Source: Linanthus parryae (lineage: Eukaryota > Streptophyta > Magnoliopsida > Ericales > Polemoniaceae). Taken from it: a stretch of 64,000 nt of DNA. Below are positions 44,501 to 52,053 of this stretch, one piece after another. A model generated the notes under the pieces. It saw only the letters and a list, made by a program, of their open reading frames with translations, had not been told where the DNA came from and did no database searches. Position numbers and translations under genes: made by a program. Positions within the stretch are counted from its first letter, which is position 1. Each line of letters opens with the position of its first letter. The DNA lies in the NCBI GenBank assembly GCA_023055425.1, contig JALGPY010000007.1, positions 13,960,001 through 14,024,000 on the forward strand. Direction: 5' to 3'.

Positions 44501-45760
44501 ACATTCAATGTTTTTAAAGTAAAAAATATAGGAACTATAGGTACTAAATAAGCAATTAGTTTTGACCTAGCTTCTAGTAGCTTCTCAGTATCCTATATAA
44601 ACAGAGGTAATCTGTCAGTATTATTATTCAATACAATATTCTGTTCTATAAAAAATGCTATATGTCCCAACTTTGATATCCCAACAATGTCCCAACTTGC
44701 CACATGTCCTATCTTGACCAATATCTTAAAAACGGTTTCAAATAATGGTGGTCTTGTTGGTGATGTGAACAAGGTGGGATGTTGTTGGGATGTGAATGTT
44801 GGTACATGTAGCATTACTCTTTTAAGATTTAGCCCCGACTGGAGATAAATCCTAGGTCCGCCCATGTGGACACGTATAAGAATATTGTTTTTCCCTGGAG
44901 CCTAAGTGCCGATGGAGTCCCCTGCCACATAGTACATTAACATGCTCTAACACGATGGGGCTTCTAGGCTGGGGCTCTGGGGGCTCTAGGGAAAGACACT
45001 GTTCTTACACTTTTTGGAACGTGTTTCTACCGGCTGAGGCAGGGGCAAGGACACAACACTGTTCATGACAGGTATTTTCTTGAGTTTTTGCTCATGTGGA
45101 CGCCTACGTGGCAAGGGGACCCAGCCTTAGTGCGAAGATAAATAACACAATTTTGGAGCTGAAATGACGAGATGAACACAACCACATGAATGTTGATATG
45201 GCTGGGTTCTCGTTTAGTGTGAATGTTGGTAGAACACTACTAAATCTGAATCGATAATTCACAATTTCACACTAAAATTTCAAATAGAATCAATCAATCA
45301 CTCCACACCAACACTAACACCCCAAACCGTAGTACAAGAAGCACAGTGATGATAAGTACAAGGAGAGAAATCGCAGTACCCGGCCACGACGGTCTTTGAA
45401 CTGATAGAAAGCTCTGGAATCAGAAACCGAGCACTTATTCCCCACCCTCCGGCGGAACTCGGCGAAATCAATCGTATCTCCGCCGAGGCCGCCCTCGTCG
45501 TTCATAATCCGGGCGATGAGCCCGAACACAGGTAGCGAACCAAGGACTTTTCGGGCGAAACCGGAGATGGAGTTCTTGTCCTCCATGTAGGACCTGACCG
45601 ATAAGAGTGGCCCATTTGAAGTGGTGGTGGTGGATCTGGTGTGGTTTTTGTAGAGTTGGCGGAGGTAGAGCAGAGACGGCGGAGTTGGCTTGCAGATGGC
45701 GGTGTAGTGTAAATGTGGAGAGGATTGGGGTTGGAGAGGAGAGTGTGTTACCACCACCAT
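27242..45760 (-). CDS. PSA3: Chloroplast protein resembling photosystem I assembly factor PSA3, split by a 17.5-kb intron
   Basis: Three minus-strand exons: 45760-45380 (127 codons), 27832-27668 (55 codons) and 27562-27242 (ending TAA). Donors are CGG|GTACTG and GAT|GTTAGT; acceptors are GGTAG|GCA and CTGCAG|AAA. All junctions are phase 0, giving 288 aa. Residues 1 to about 55 are Ser/Thr/His-rich with few acids, as in a chloroplast transit peptide. The mature part has [28 protein letters not shown] and YQFKDRRGR in exon 1; [20 protein letters not shown] in exon 2; and [20 protein letters not shown] and [12 protein letters not shown] in exon 3. I assign PSA3 (a factor for photosystem I assembly, Arabidopsis At3g55250) from memory of the family, so the name is tentative. 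Joining of the exons rests on phase, strand and domain order. Intron 1 contains the entire response-regulator array on the opposite strand. Confidence 0.7.
27833..28518. other. Intron sequence before the array
   Basis: AT-rich non-coding sequence with an oligo-A run (about 28119-28139) and a stretch at 28240-28410 rich in AAACCG/CGGTTT words, typical of plant repeats. A short minus-strand open stretch near 28020-27940 does not splice in frame with exon 2, so I do not count it as an exon. Confidence 0.5.
28911..29028 (+). promoter_or_regulatory. RR1 core promoter and (CT)32 leader
   Basis: TATAAATATT at 28911-28920 is followed by a (CT)n tract of 64 bp at 28965-29028, 57 bp before the ATG. 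The tract lies in the presumed 5'UTR and is the longest of the five copies. The upstream block 28605-28735 is shared by all five genes. Confidence 0.75.
29086..29673 (+). CDS. Type-A response regulator, copy 1 (RR1)
   Basis: Intronless 195-aa ORF; ATG in an ACCATGG context. It consists of one receiver domain (about residues 14-153) plus a short basic/Ser-rich tail, and no DNA-binding GARP/Myb domain, which defines type-A. These proteins take phosphate from histidine phosphotransfer proteins and damp cytokinin signalling. Catalytic residues are present: D21 and D22 (AVDDS), phospho-acceptor D89 (ISDYSMP), S119 (IMSSEN) and K141 (IKPV). A poly-Ser/Gln loop (about 60-80) precedes the phosphorylated strand and varies between copies. 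Overall it resembles ARR8/ARR9, but orthology is not established. Here FFIKPV replaces the FFLKPV of the other four. Confidence 0.93.
   Translation: MDSESAATTTMDAQFHILAVDDSIIDRKLIERLLKISSYRVTVVPSVSKALEFLGLLNTNDHHQPQEEPSSSSSPSQEQQVVVNLIISDYSMPDMTGYDLLRKIKDSDSCKDIPFVIMSSENIPSRIGRCLEQGAQEFFIKPVQMSDVNKLKPYLMRDRIIASSSKRRSIEDGFLPPHRSSTRSRFINSNLEMTC
31207..31248 (+). repeat. Oligo-C followed by (AC)n in the RR2 promoter
   Basis: About 18 C followed by (CA)n lies about 140 bp upstream of the RR2 TATA box. The other units have only a short CCCCCC(A) run at this place, so this is a copy-specific expansion. Confidence 0.85.
31386..31488 (+). promoter_or_regulatory. RR2 core promoter and (CT)25 leader
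   Basis: TATAAATATT at 31386-31395; (CT)n of about 50 bp at 31439-31488; ATG at 31545. Confidence 0.75.
31545..32123 (+). CDS. Type-A response regulator, copy 2 (RR2)
   Basis: Intronless 192-aa receiver-only protein. It starts [12 protein letters not shown], sharing the SESVA start with copy 4. The conserved acidic pocket D21/D22, phospho-acceptor D86 and K138 are all present. The Ser-rich loop is three residues shorter than in copy 1 ([11 protein letters not shown]). The C-terminal tail has [16 protein letters not shown] sequence where others have EDGF. The unit downstream carries a 3'-truncated Tourist-like MITE. Function as for copy 1. Confidence 0.93.
   Translation: MDSESVATTTMDAQFHILAVDDSIIDRKLIERLLKISSYRVTVVPSVSKALEFLGLLNTNDHHQPQESTSSSPSQEQVVVNLIISDYSMPDMTGYDLLRKIKDSDSCKDIPFVIMSSENIPSRIDRCLEQGAQEFFLKPVQMSDVNKLKPYLMRDRTIASSSKRKSMEDKFLPPHRSSSRSRFINNNLEMTC
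33239..33797 (+). mobile_element. Truncated copy of the Tourist-like MITE (unit 2)
   Basis: It begins GGGCATGTCCACC right after TAA at the same site as the full copy in unit 4 (39872), and shares the GGGGCACCAGG, AAGACACTGTTCACTG and T-rich internal parts. The 3' end and the adjacent unit start are missing: the sequence jumps from GCAAACTGTTTTAG straight into the GCAATCATTTATT of the next unit. The T-rich part 33560-33790 is low complexity. Confidence 0.8.
34202..34283 (+). promoter_or_regulatory. RR3 core promoter and short (CT)n leader
   Basis: TATAAATATT at 34202-34211; (CT)n of about 29 bp at 34255-34283; ATG at 34342. Confidence 0.75.
34342..34935 (+). CDS. Type-A response regulator, copy 3 (RR3)
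   Basis: Intronless 197-aa receiver-only protein, the longest copy. It starts [13 protein letters not shown] (D2E, and G where the others have A before QFHIL). D21/D22, phospho-acceptor D90 and K142 are intact. The variable loop contains [12 protein letters not shown] and retains the QEEP seen only in copy 1, which suggests copies 1 and 3 are close. A Stowaway-like MITE sits 121 bp downstream of the stop codon. Confidence 0.93.
   Translation: MESESAATTIMDGQFHILAVDDSIIDRKLIERLLKISSYRVTVVPSVSKALEFLGLLNTNHHQPQEEPSSASSPYPSQEHQVVVNLIISDYSMPDMTGYDLLRKIKDSDSCKDIPFVIMSSENIPSRINRCLEQGAQEFFLKPVQMSDVNKLKPYLMRDRIIASTTSKRKSIEDGFMPPHRSSTRSRFINTNLEMTC
35057..35314. mobile_element. Stowaway-like MITE in unit 3
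   Basis: This 258-bp element has long terminal inverted repeats (CCACTCCGTTTC...; ...GAAACGGAGTGG) that extend over about 40 bp with few mismatches. Its TA target duplication is at 35055-35056 and 35315-35316. Units 1, 2, 4 and 5 show the empty site (CATTAGTAGAT or nearly so). It shares the internal words GGTCACTTTGACC and TTTTTGATAA with elements at 47665, 60476 and 61646. Confidence 0.9.
35896..36080 (-). pseudogene. RD19-like cysteine protease exon-1 fragment, left arm (unit 3)
   Basis: On the minus strand from an ATG at 36080: [18 protein letters not shown] (signal peptide), [12 protein letters not shown], an in-frame stop where Arg-Gln is expected, then [19 protein letters not shown] and KFGKSYSEF. 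This is the signal peptide and start of the I29 prodomain of an RD19-type papain-like protease. It is dead: no catalytic domain, a stop codon, and an end inside the prodomain. It forms the left arm of an inverted repeat with 36444-36578. Confidence 0.85.
36100..36443. repeat. Spacer of the RD19 inverted repeat, with CACGTG palindromes (unit 3)
   Basis: This is 344 bp between the arms. It contains GCACCACGTGGTGCTC near 36293-36308 and again near 36330-36346, and a third related GCACCACGTGCTGCT near 36388-36402. Each has a CACGTG (G-box) core. Words AATAAACTTCATTTATTAGCA and GAGCAC recur. The related spacer in unit 5 is 43043-43406. Confidence 0.75.
36463..36838 (+). pseudogene. RD19-like cysteine protease exon-1 fragment, right arm (unit 3)
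   Basis: The plus-strand frame starts [20 protein letters not shown] (signal peptide), then [16 protein letters not shown] (about 25 residues of prodomain deleted before EEHNYRF), [15 protein letters not shown] and DVTQFSDLT, the I29 ERFNIN/GNFD-type prodomain of the RD19 subfamily. A frameshift near 36740 disrupts it. Just after it the expected [10 protein letters not shown] (in another frame, truncated) ends at CAG|GTATTG, which looks like the exon-1 splice donor. No catalytic Cys/His/Asn region follows. Capture was at DNA level, since the intron start is included. Confidence 0.85.
37593..38160 (+). promoter_or_regulatory. RR4 promoter and leader
   Basis: Shared upstream block from 37593; TATAAATATT at 38024-38033; a short (CT)n tract with one G at 38075-38099, the shortest of the five; ATG at 38161. 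Confidence 0.7.
38161..38745 (+). CDS. Type-A response regulator, copy 4 (RR4)
   Basis: Intronless 194-aa receiver-only protein. Start [12 protein letters not shown] pairs it with copy 2. D21/D22, phospho-acceptor D86 and K138 are intact. Copy-specific changes are CLKQGAQEF (Lys where the other four have Glu), a SSSSSKRKS stretch in the tail, and RLINSN near the end (others RFIN). A full-length Tourist-like MITE follows in the unit. Confidence 0.93.
   Translation: MDSESVATITMDAQFHILAVDDSIIDRKLIERLLKISSYRVTVVPSVSKALEFLGLLNTNDHHQPQDSSASSPSQEQVVVNLIISDYSMPDMTGYDLLRKIKDSDSCKDIPFVIMSSENIPSRINRCLKQGAQEFFLKPVQMSDVNKLKPYLMRDRIIASSSSSKRKSMEDGFLPPHRSSSRSRLINSNLEMTC
39872..40970. mobile_element. Tourist-like (PIF/Harbinger) MITE, full copy in unit 4
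   Basis: This 1099-bp element has inverted ends GGGCATGTCCACC and GGTGGACATGCCC and a TAA target duplication (39869-39871 and 40971-40973). The empty site ATGCTCTAACATG is seen in unit 1 (about 30802-30814), unit 3 (about 37477) and, slightly changed, unit 5 (about 44942). Inside are T-rich low-complexity repeats of AAACTGTTTTTT type and no transposase. Unit 2 has a truncated copy at the same site. Confidence 0.92.
41428..41523 (+). promoter_or_regulatory. RR5 core promoter and (CT)22 leader
   Basis: TATAAATATT at 41428-41437; (CT)n of about 44 bp at 41480-41523; ATG at 41579. Confidence 0.75.
41579..42163 (+). CDS. Type-A response regulator, copy 5 (RR5)
   Basis: Intronless 194-aa receiver-only protein with D21/D22, phospho-acceptor D86 and K138 intact. 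Start [12 protein letters not shown] as in copy 1. Copy-specific residues are NDYHQPQ in the loop and MTGHDLL where the other four have MTGYDLL. The RD19 inverted repeat follows in the unit. Start context here is TTCCATGG rather than ACCATGG. Confidence 0.93.
   Translation: MDSESAATTTMDAQFHILAVDDSIIDRKLIERLLKISSYRVTVVPSVSKALEFLGLLNTNDYHQPQESSSSSPSQEQVVVNLIISDYSMPDMTGHDLLRKIKDSDSCKDIPFVIMSSENIPSRISRCLEQGAQEFFLKPVQMSDVNKLKPYLMRDRIIASSSSSKRKSMEDGFLPPHRSSSRSRFINTNLEMTC
42838..43023 (-). pseudogene. RD19-like fragment, left arm (unit 5)
   Basis: A minus-strand copy of the left arm in unit 3, from an ATG at 43023: same signal peptide and ADDENSDD region, continuing through the VVGEDHF/L region to the same end. 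It pairs with 43407-43516. Confidence 0.85.
43043..43406. repeat. Spacer of the RD19 inverted repeat (unit 5) with duplicated CACGTG module
   Basis: Here a module of about 60 bp (GCTAATAAACTTCATTTATT, AGCAGTGCT..TAATGG, GCACCACGTGGTGCTCC) is present in two tandem copies at about 43197-43310. Unit 3 has a shortened first copy. A related GCACCACGTGCTGCT follows. Confidence 0.75.
43425..43808 (+). pseudogene. RD19-like cysteine protease exon-1 fragment, right arm (unit 5)
   Basis: Plus-strand exon-1 fragment with a ~24-bp deletion in the signal-peptide region and a small internal duplication of GATCCGGCAGGTTGTCGGCG (43492 and 43533). The frame 43504-43770 then keeps the I29 prodomain: [38 protein letters not shown] and [14 protein letters not shown]. 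It ends at TGA where TGG (Trp of DWRDHG) is expected, 43771-43773. GAGCGGTCACGCCCGACAAA and a GTATTG donor-like site follow. Not functional. Confidence 0.87.
44366..44866. mobile_element. Insertion with 8-bp target duplication in unit 5
   Basis: This 501-bp segment, absent from the other units, starts CTTTGAGGTGTGAGGGCTAT and ends ATCCTAGGTCCGCCCATG. It is flanked by TGGACACG at 44358-44365 and 44867-44874. Ends show no clear inverted repeat beyond AGCCCC words, and there is no coding sequence. The 8-bp duplication would fit a hAT-like element; classification is open. Confidence 0.7.
45066..45379. other. Intron 1 start of the PSA3-like gene
   Basis: Non-repetitive AT-rich sequence between the end of the RR array and the exon-1 donor. 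Without the array, intron 1 would be only about 1 kb (this segment plus 27833-28518). Confidence 0.6.
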
Positions 45761-46077
45761 GGTTGGGATTGGTGGAAGTTTGAAACTGTTGCTTCATGAT
45801 GGCCTCTCGTTTATATATTGGTACCAGATAACGTTGCGGGACAGTTAAATTTTGGTTAATTAGTACCCCTCTACTTTCATAAAAGGTCACTTTCACCCTT
45901 TCCAGTTTGGGAAATGATACTTTCAATACCTCAGTGTGCCGAACTCGAAGAAACTTACAAGTTACAACCCAAGTTATGACGTAGTTAGTCTTGCGTGGAA
46001 GTTCGTCTTTGAAATACAATGACCTTATATTATGCAAAAGAAATTATATGCCCTTAAATTAACACTCATATTATGGA
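45761..46077 (-). promoter_or_regulatory. Upstream region of the PSA3-like gene
   Basis: Sequence 5' of the minus-strand ATG at 45760. The minus strand reads TATATAAACGAGAGGCC at about 45818-45802, a probable TATA box about 50 bp upstream of the ATG. Nothing else is recognised. Confidence 0.5.
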
Positions 46078-46085
46078 AGTGTAAG

Positions 46086-46579
46086 CATAGTTATTAAACT
46101 CGGACCGGTGGTTGACCCGGCATCTTAACTCGGACCGGTGGTTGACCCGGCAAAGATGCCGGGTCACTGGGTCACCGGTCCAACCGGTGGGTCAATAACA
46201 AATTATAGATAATATGTAATAATACATATTTATAGTGAAATATATTAAAAATTGACATATAATAGTTTAAATTATTAATTTTATGTGTTGTTTAACATTT
46301 TATTACATTTATTATGAATGAATTCACACAAACGTTCAATAAAAGTGTTTAAACGAGCATTTGAATTTGTTTTTTAATGCTTAAACATGTAAACTCCAGA
46401 CCGGTTCAACCCAGTTAACCCGGACCGGGTCACAGGTTGATCACAAATTCGCCAGGTTTGACCGGGTTTGGCCGGTTCTGTCGCATATACGAGCCGAGTA
46501 GTGGCCCGGAGCGATTCTATGTCCGGTTCACCAAGTCACCAGTCGGGTCGGGCGGGTCGGTTCGGGTTTAATAACTATG
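46086..46579. mobile_element. MITE with 8-bp target duplication
   Basis: The ends CATAGTTATTAAAC and GTTTAATAACTATG are inverted repeats, flanked by AGTGTAAG at 46078-46085 and 46580-46587. The 494-bp body has GACCGG/CCGGTC-rich ends and an AT-rich core. A ~30-bp stretch (ACTCGGACCGGTGGTTGACC, then CGGCA) is tandemly duplicated near 46098-46152. It fits a non-autonomous hAT element. Confidence 0.85.
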
Positions 46580-46868
46580 AGTGTAAGAATATCAGCCACC
46601 CTGAACTCCATTTTCTTCCATTCTTGATATTTGATGGTGAAGAAATGGAGCAGTCTCCCACTGTGTACACTCTATATCTCTAGTCCTCCATTTTTAGTGA
46701 AGAAATGGAGTTTTTAATCTCCTACCCGTTTGGCCAAAATTTGCACCAAATCAGTAGTATAACTCAGTCCTTCAAATTATAAAGATTGAAGTTTTTAATC
46801 TCCCGTAGCCTATCATTAAAAAATTTGACTTCCCTAAAGAAGGAATTTAAAATTTTGGAGGTAGTTTA

Positions 46869-47080
46869 TGTTGAGAAGTCCTACATCGGACATTTAAGAA
46901 GAACAAAAGAACTAACAAGTGTCCTGAGCTATTCTCCTTATTGCCAATTAGTTTTGATGTTGAATCTCATATATTCTTACATGGTATCATAGCCTGGTTT
47001 CACACACGTGAATGAATTTAACAACTATGTGCTCACCGCAAAAAGATCCATGTGTATGTGGGGGGAGGGGGTGATTCTTA
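46869..47080 (+). mobile_element. TRIM-type retroelement remnant
   Basis: A 113-bp LTR (46869-46981) begins TGTTGAGAAGTCCTACATCGG and ends ATATATTCTTACA. It is followed by a tRNA-Met primer site with one change (TGGTATCATAGCCTGGTT, 46982-46999). A G-rich run (about 47056-47070) looks like the polypurine tract, but a second LTR is not recognisable. The element is incomplete. Confidence 0.7.
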
Positions 47081-47190
47081 CAGTTTATAGCCATTTTAAT
47101 TCTCCCCAAGGAAAGCATATAAAAATTTGGGGTGGTTTATTGCCATTCTTACTATTCTTATTAAATTACAACTTAATGGCGGAGCCATGT

Positions 47191-47639
47191 AGGGTGAGTT
47201 TGGGAATGCTTCTGCTGCCAGCACAGCTGCTTTTCGACAGCAGAAGCAGTTTTAGTGTGTTTGGTAAAAATAAAATTTCTGCTTTTTCGGACAGTTTCTG
47301 CTGTCCCACAGCAGTTTTCAGGAAGCAAGGATGGAGATGCTTTTCCAGAAAGCGCTTTTGATTAATTTATCTACCACCGATTTTGACCTTACAATTTTTT
47401 AAAATATCATTAGTTATATTTCCGGAAATGACACGTGTCATATATTTTTGTCATTTTACCATCTCACAGCAACTTCACAGCTGATTTTACCAAACACAAA
47501 ATTACTATTATCAATATTTCACAGCAACTTCCACGTAATATTTACCACACAACATTTTATCAAGAACTCACAGCAACTTTCTACTGTGTTTTCACACAGC
47601 AGCTTTTTACCACCGCCACAACATTCCCAAACTAGCCCC
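47191..47639 (-). mobile_element. MITE, family copy B (inverted relative to copy A)
   Basis: The ends GGGTGAGTTTGGGAATG and CATTCCCAAACTAGCCCC bound a 449-bp body homologous in reverse orientation to 20967-21406 (for example GATTTTACCAAACACAAAATTACT here, complement there). Confidence 0.75.
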
Positions 47640-47664
47640 TAGTCATGTATAGCATTAGCAAGTA

Positions 47665-47921
47665 TCAGTCTGTCCCAGTTTCTTTCTTCTCAATTTGACT
47701 TTTGTCACTATTCACTGGATCACTTTGACCTGATAATTTGAATAGCAAACCAGTGTAATATTTTGATAATTTTTTTATGGTGTCGTAGAGTAAAATGTGC
47801 TCTATAATATGGTGATAAAATTATCAAAAAATCATATTATTTTGCTATCCAACTCACCCCGTCAAAATGACCCAGATACATCAAAAAAATGAGATGGGAA
47901 GAAAGAGTTGGGACGGACTGG
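47665..47921. mobile_element. Stowaway-like MITE
   Basis: The ends TCAGTCTGTCCCAGTTTCTTTCTT and its inverted partner ending GGGACGGACTGG are flanked by TA (47663-47664 and 47922-47923). It shares internal blocks with the elements at 35057, 60476 and 61646. Confidence 0.8.
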
Positions 47922-48312
47922 TAGGATCAATCAGCCTTATGTTAAAACTCGTGACCAACAGTCGGCTTCTGTCATACGTCGGAATCCGATAGGCAACATT
48001 CGAGCGCGGAGACGCAGAGACGGTGACCTTCTCATTTCTATTATTTTTTTCAGTTTCGCGTTCCAATTCATAGTTGTAACCCTAATTGCCTGTTTCATTT
48101 TGATGTATAATAGAGTAGAATCAGAACCTAGACCTCCACAATTTCTGAAATCAATTCTTTTCCGTACTGTTTAAGAACCCTAGGATATGATGATATACTA
48201 ATGCAGGCAAATACTTACAATAGATGCAACTGCGACTACCTGTTTTACCGTTGAAACCCCAAATGAAGTACTTTTTTTTCTGGTGGTTCAACCACAGTTT
48301 CCTAGTTGTAAG

Positions 48313-48437
48313 TGTAACAACCCGAGCAGATTACTGTCCTAGCACCTTCTTTACCCCTACCACCGGATAAAAATGCTTAAGCCTTGAAGGTGCTAGTAGT
48401 AACACGCAATCCACATGATGTGGGACAGGATATTACA
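48313..48437 (+). mobile_element. Very short solo LTR (125 bp)
   Basis: TGTAACAACCCG ... GGATATTACA with TG...CA ends is flanked by a perfect 5-bp duplication GTAAG (48308-48312 and 48438-48442). Size and CACATGATGTGGGACA near the end fit a TRIM-type solo LTR. It is present only in SWEET segment A. Confidence 0.75.
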
Positions 48438-48442
48438 GTAAG

Positions 48443-49579
48443 TTCTGTGTCTGTGTCATAGTGTCATACACCTATATTCGTTCTTTACAGTGCTGGGTAG
48501 CACACCGACATGGCATAATATTCAAGTTTGAATATGTTCAGTGCTCAAATCAAGCACTGTGGCTGCTTATAGAAACTTACGCGTCTGAACGATCAGAGCC
48601 CACCAATCAGTAAAGGCCTCCTTATAATACTTATTTGGAAACTTCATTTATGGACATAGACGTCGACATGACTATAAGTTTGAGGATAGTGTCCTTGATG
48701 TAGAATAAGAATGTTAGAAACATAATTTTGCAAAATGAAGTATTTGTTTCCTTATTATGTTCGGTATTATATGGCCGGCTTGTCTTATCCTGTCAAGCTT
48801 CCTGATGAACTATGATTGGTTCATGAATGAAATAGTGAGGAAACAATTTCTATTTCTGATGACCGCATTAGCCACTTGCTCCAAACGGCTCGTGTGAGGG
48901 TGTACTCCGAAAAGACCGAACTGATTTGCAAGTTTATATTATGAAGTTGTTCACATTATATTCAATTACTTTATCTTCAGTAACAAATTATGATAAATAA
49001 GTGCAAGTCATTGAAATTTTCAGTTGAGGATTCACGGGATTAAAGCTAGGTGCTTGCAACACTAGAGAGAACAGACGTCAGGTATGAGGTAACTTTAGAT
49101 ATCAATGCAAGCTTGTTCATTCTTTCTGTCTCAATAAAGAACTGCAAACATGGTTGCAACTTGCAAGTTATATAGGCTACAAGCAATTTGTCATCCAGAG
49201 GGCGTAAATGTGCATATTTTTTTTCTCTTCTGTCTCCTACTGTTACAAGTGCATTGGAAATAACAGAGTTGCTTATATTGGTCCAGAACATCATGAACTA
49301 CCTTTCTATCTGTTTCCTAAAACTTCACAAGAACATATTTACCTTCCAACACATGCTCAAAAGAAAACAGTTGCCCATTTTGTGTTACCATATTCCAATA
49401 ATACCAATGACGTTAGGAAAGTGACACATGAAGATCTCTCGACCACGGAACATAGGATTTAACTGAAATCTTAGATATAATCTGAAATTTTAACATCAAA
49501 CAAGCTGGAATAAGCTGAGTGATTAGATAACAAAAGAGAAACATGATAAAATCGGAAGGCATGTTGGTCAAGCCAATGG
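48443..49579. other. 3' flank of SWEET copy A
   Basis: Non-coding sequence, largely shared with 54.3-55.4 kb in copy B. It includes the 3'UTR of the minus-strand SWEET. Short open frames here are not conserved between the two copies. Confidence 0.6.
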
Positions 49580-51743
49580 CTAAGCCACCTCTTGAGTTGG
49601 CGTCTTGTGATCCTCTTCCTCCTCACAAAAGCAATTTTTTGGAGTTGACTTGTAGTAGTATGCGTACAAAATGAGCTGTGCCGCACCAAGTAAGACTCCG
49701 AAACCATTGCCTGTCTGAAAAATAAGTAGTATTATTTATGACAAAAGTAAGGTTGTAATACCATTTCGTGTTGGATAAGTGCTTCTAGAAGATGAAGGCT
49801 TTTGTTCAAATTCACTATGGCTTTTTAGGTGGAAGAGGAAGAGAAGAATAAAACCCTATCTCACTCAGAGATTTCAGGGGGGGGGGGTGCTTACTGCTTA
49901 ATGAATTCTTCAGAGCTGTGATTGTGCTCTGGAATGAGTTCTCTGGGCAATTCACAATTTGGTACAAGTTCCTTGAATTCCGAAGGAATATGGTAATAAA
50001 TAGACTAGAGGTTGAGTATAGCTGTGGATACTTGAACTGGCAGGCGCATCTGTTATCTTTCGAACCTTTTGGCAATAAGAAAAGAACGGCAAACTGAAGT
50101 TAATGGAGGTCAATTTGTAGCATTGCTAATAATGTATTTTCTTTTGTCTAACACTTTGATCTCTTCCAGATTTCATCTTCCCCTAATATTTTGGAATTTG
50201 AAGTATAGGGGTACATACCATTTTTTTTGACGTAATTCATGGATCTGGGCCTGGTGCAGCCAAAAATAATACCCCAAATACCGAGGGGTTTACTTGCATA
50301 TTCTCCTAGAAATCATAGCACTTAGGATTGATCTTCATATACTAGGTGTCTAGGTTCTGATTCTACTAGTTCATTTTTACCTTCATTTGGTAAATAAAGG
50401 ACTTACCAGTATAAAGGGATCAAACTCTAGGAGGGCGTAAATTACCCAGACAGCTCCATTACAAAATGCTGACAGGGAGAACCAGAAGGGCAAGTACTCC
50501 ACGCTCCTTGTGTGTATAACCTTTTTCTGTTACAAGTAAGAGAACAAAATTCACCAATAACTATATATTGTCAGAGACCATTGGCTCCGACATGCAAACT
50601 GACCTGCATATAGCATGGAACTATTCTCGGTTTGTTATCTGGGGAAGCTCTTTGTTTTGTGAATTTTGTATTTTATATTCCTCTTAAGAGACTATCACAT
50701 GTGTGTGTGTGTGCATAATAGATAAATTTTTAGAATCTGTCAAACATTAATTAATGTAAAGTATGGTAAACAGTTAACAATAATAAGCAGCACTCAGCTG
50801 AAGAAACTCACCATGATAGTAAGTGGCGAAGAGTAAAACATCACTCCAAAGATGACACCAAAAACACCCAGAAATGTGGATCTACTCTCATGGGTGTGGA
50901 ACTTTAGGATCGTAACTGTCACAATAACTGCAGTAACTACCACCCCAGCTGAAAGCCAAATCATTATTTTTACCTGAAATGCACATCGACAGAGGAGAAT
51001 GAAAAATACCACTCCAGAGTTAATAATGGTTTTATGTTCGATTTACTTTAGTTTTAGCTTGGATAACAGATAAATTACACTAGCAAAGTGTGCTCCTAAT
51101 TGTTCGAGAATCGAGATATTTCAACGAGTTTCCTGTTTCTAGTTAAGTTCTAATAGGGATCACACTGTGCTATGAAGCGTGGAAACTCTCTATAGGGGCT
51201 AGCCATGTTGGATAGCTCGGGACACCCAGATAAAAAATACCAAGTGTTTCCAAATGGATCTGCCTTGCTTGTCAATGGATTCAATTTCACATTTACAGCA
51301 GTAGAAAGAAAGTGCTTAGTAATTCCCCATACCCTCTGTTTATTGCCGGTGTATCTGAGAAATATGAGGATATAAGTCAACTCTAGCACCAAGCCAATGC
51401 TATTGATTGTGATCAGCAGAGTGCTATTTGGGCGAACAATGGGTAGGCCGTAAAAAATCCAGAGTAAACAGGTTATGAATGCTGCGATGTATGGATCTGC
51501 CTTGAACCCCTCCACAGATTTCTTCTTTGCAATTCTATAGAATGTCGGTCTACAGAAACAAATAAGTTATTGTTACATCATTAACCTTGCTTTTCTAGAG
51601 AAATCCATTTCCATTTAAGGAACAGAAACAAATGAAAGAAACACACAGAAAAGAGGTTTGTAGTTAGCACTGTTAGATTTGGAGTCTGGCTTCAAGAGAC
51701 CAATCTGTTGCTGTATATATATATATATTGGCAGCATGTTTTT

Positions 51744-51808
<65 letters not shown>

Positions 51809-52053
51809 TATATGCATTTTATGTGTGTGGGAGGGAGAGCAAGAGAGAGTTACACTGGTGAGGCAAGCATGGAGAAAGCAGTGATGTTGCCTGCGGAGAA
51901 AAGAAGGTTTGTTCAACCATCAAAAGGGAAGCAGATATATTTGTGTACATGAGATGCTGGTGTGTACAATCGAATTCACAGACAGACAGACACCACAGAG
52001 TAATTAGTACCTATAATTCCTACGATCGTGCGAGCAGTTCTAACAGTCACCAT
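49580..52053 (-). CDS. SWEET: SWEET sugar transporter, copy A (clade II-like)
   Basis: Six exons: 52053-52011, 51890-51854 (37 bp), 51549-51333, 50973-50812, 50526-50407 and 49714-49580. All introns are GT-AG and the CDS gives 237 aa. Exon pattern, including the 37-bp second exon, is the classic SWEET one. It has two MtN3/saliva repeats and seven membrane spans: [11 protein letters not shown] with a SPVPTF loop, [33 protein letters not shown], then [41 protein letters not shown] and [20 protein letters not shown]. The cytosolic tail is short and acidic (CEEEEDH). SWEETs are uniporters for sugars at plasma or vacuolar membranes; the HTH and SPLTIMKKVI words suggest clade II (SWEET4-8, mostly hexose). 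TM1 reads [12 protein letters not shown] where relatives usually have NVISFGLFLSPV. It seems intact. Confidence 0.93.
51713..51803. repeat. Long (TA)n microsatellite in intron 2 of SWEET copy A
   Basis: A (TA)n tract of about 54 bp (51750-51803) is preceded by oligo-T and a shorter (TA)n. The equivalent intron of copy B has only a short TATATATATGCATG. Confidence 0.9.

Larger units (their letters stand above)
28519..45065 (+). repeat. Tandem array of five response-regulator units
   Basis: Five units, each starting near CCAGTGCTAGTATTATT or its equivalent: U1 28519-30918, U2 30919-33798, U3 33799-37592, U4 37593-40991, U5 40992-45065. Each has a shared upstream block (AGTCATAGCCTTAGTAGTCGG), a TATA box, a (CT)n leader, a type-A RR ORF and a long shared 3' block containing CAGGAGCAT...ACGCCCCACCATCACATGG. 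U2 and U4 share a Tourist-like MITE; U3 and U5 share an RD19-derived inverted repeat. The whole array lies inside intron 1 of the PSA3-like gene, antisense to it. Confidence 0.9.

Noticed and set aside
49046..49707. Short frames around the last exon of SWEET copy A
   Set aside because: They are shadows of the real exon in other frames or unconserved 3' flank.
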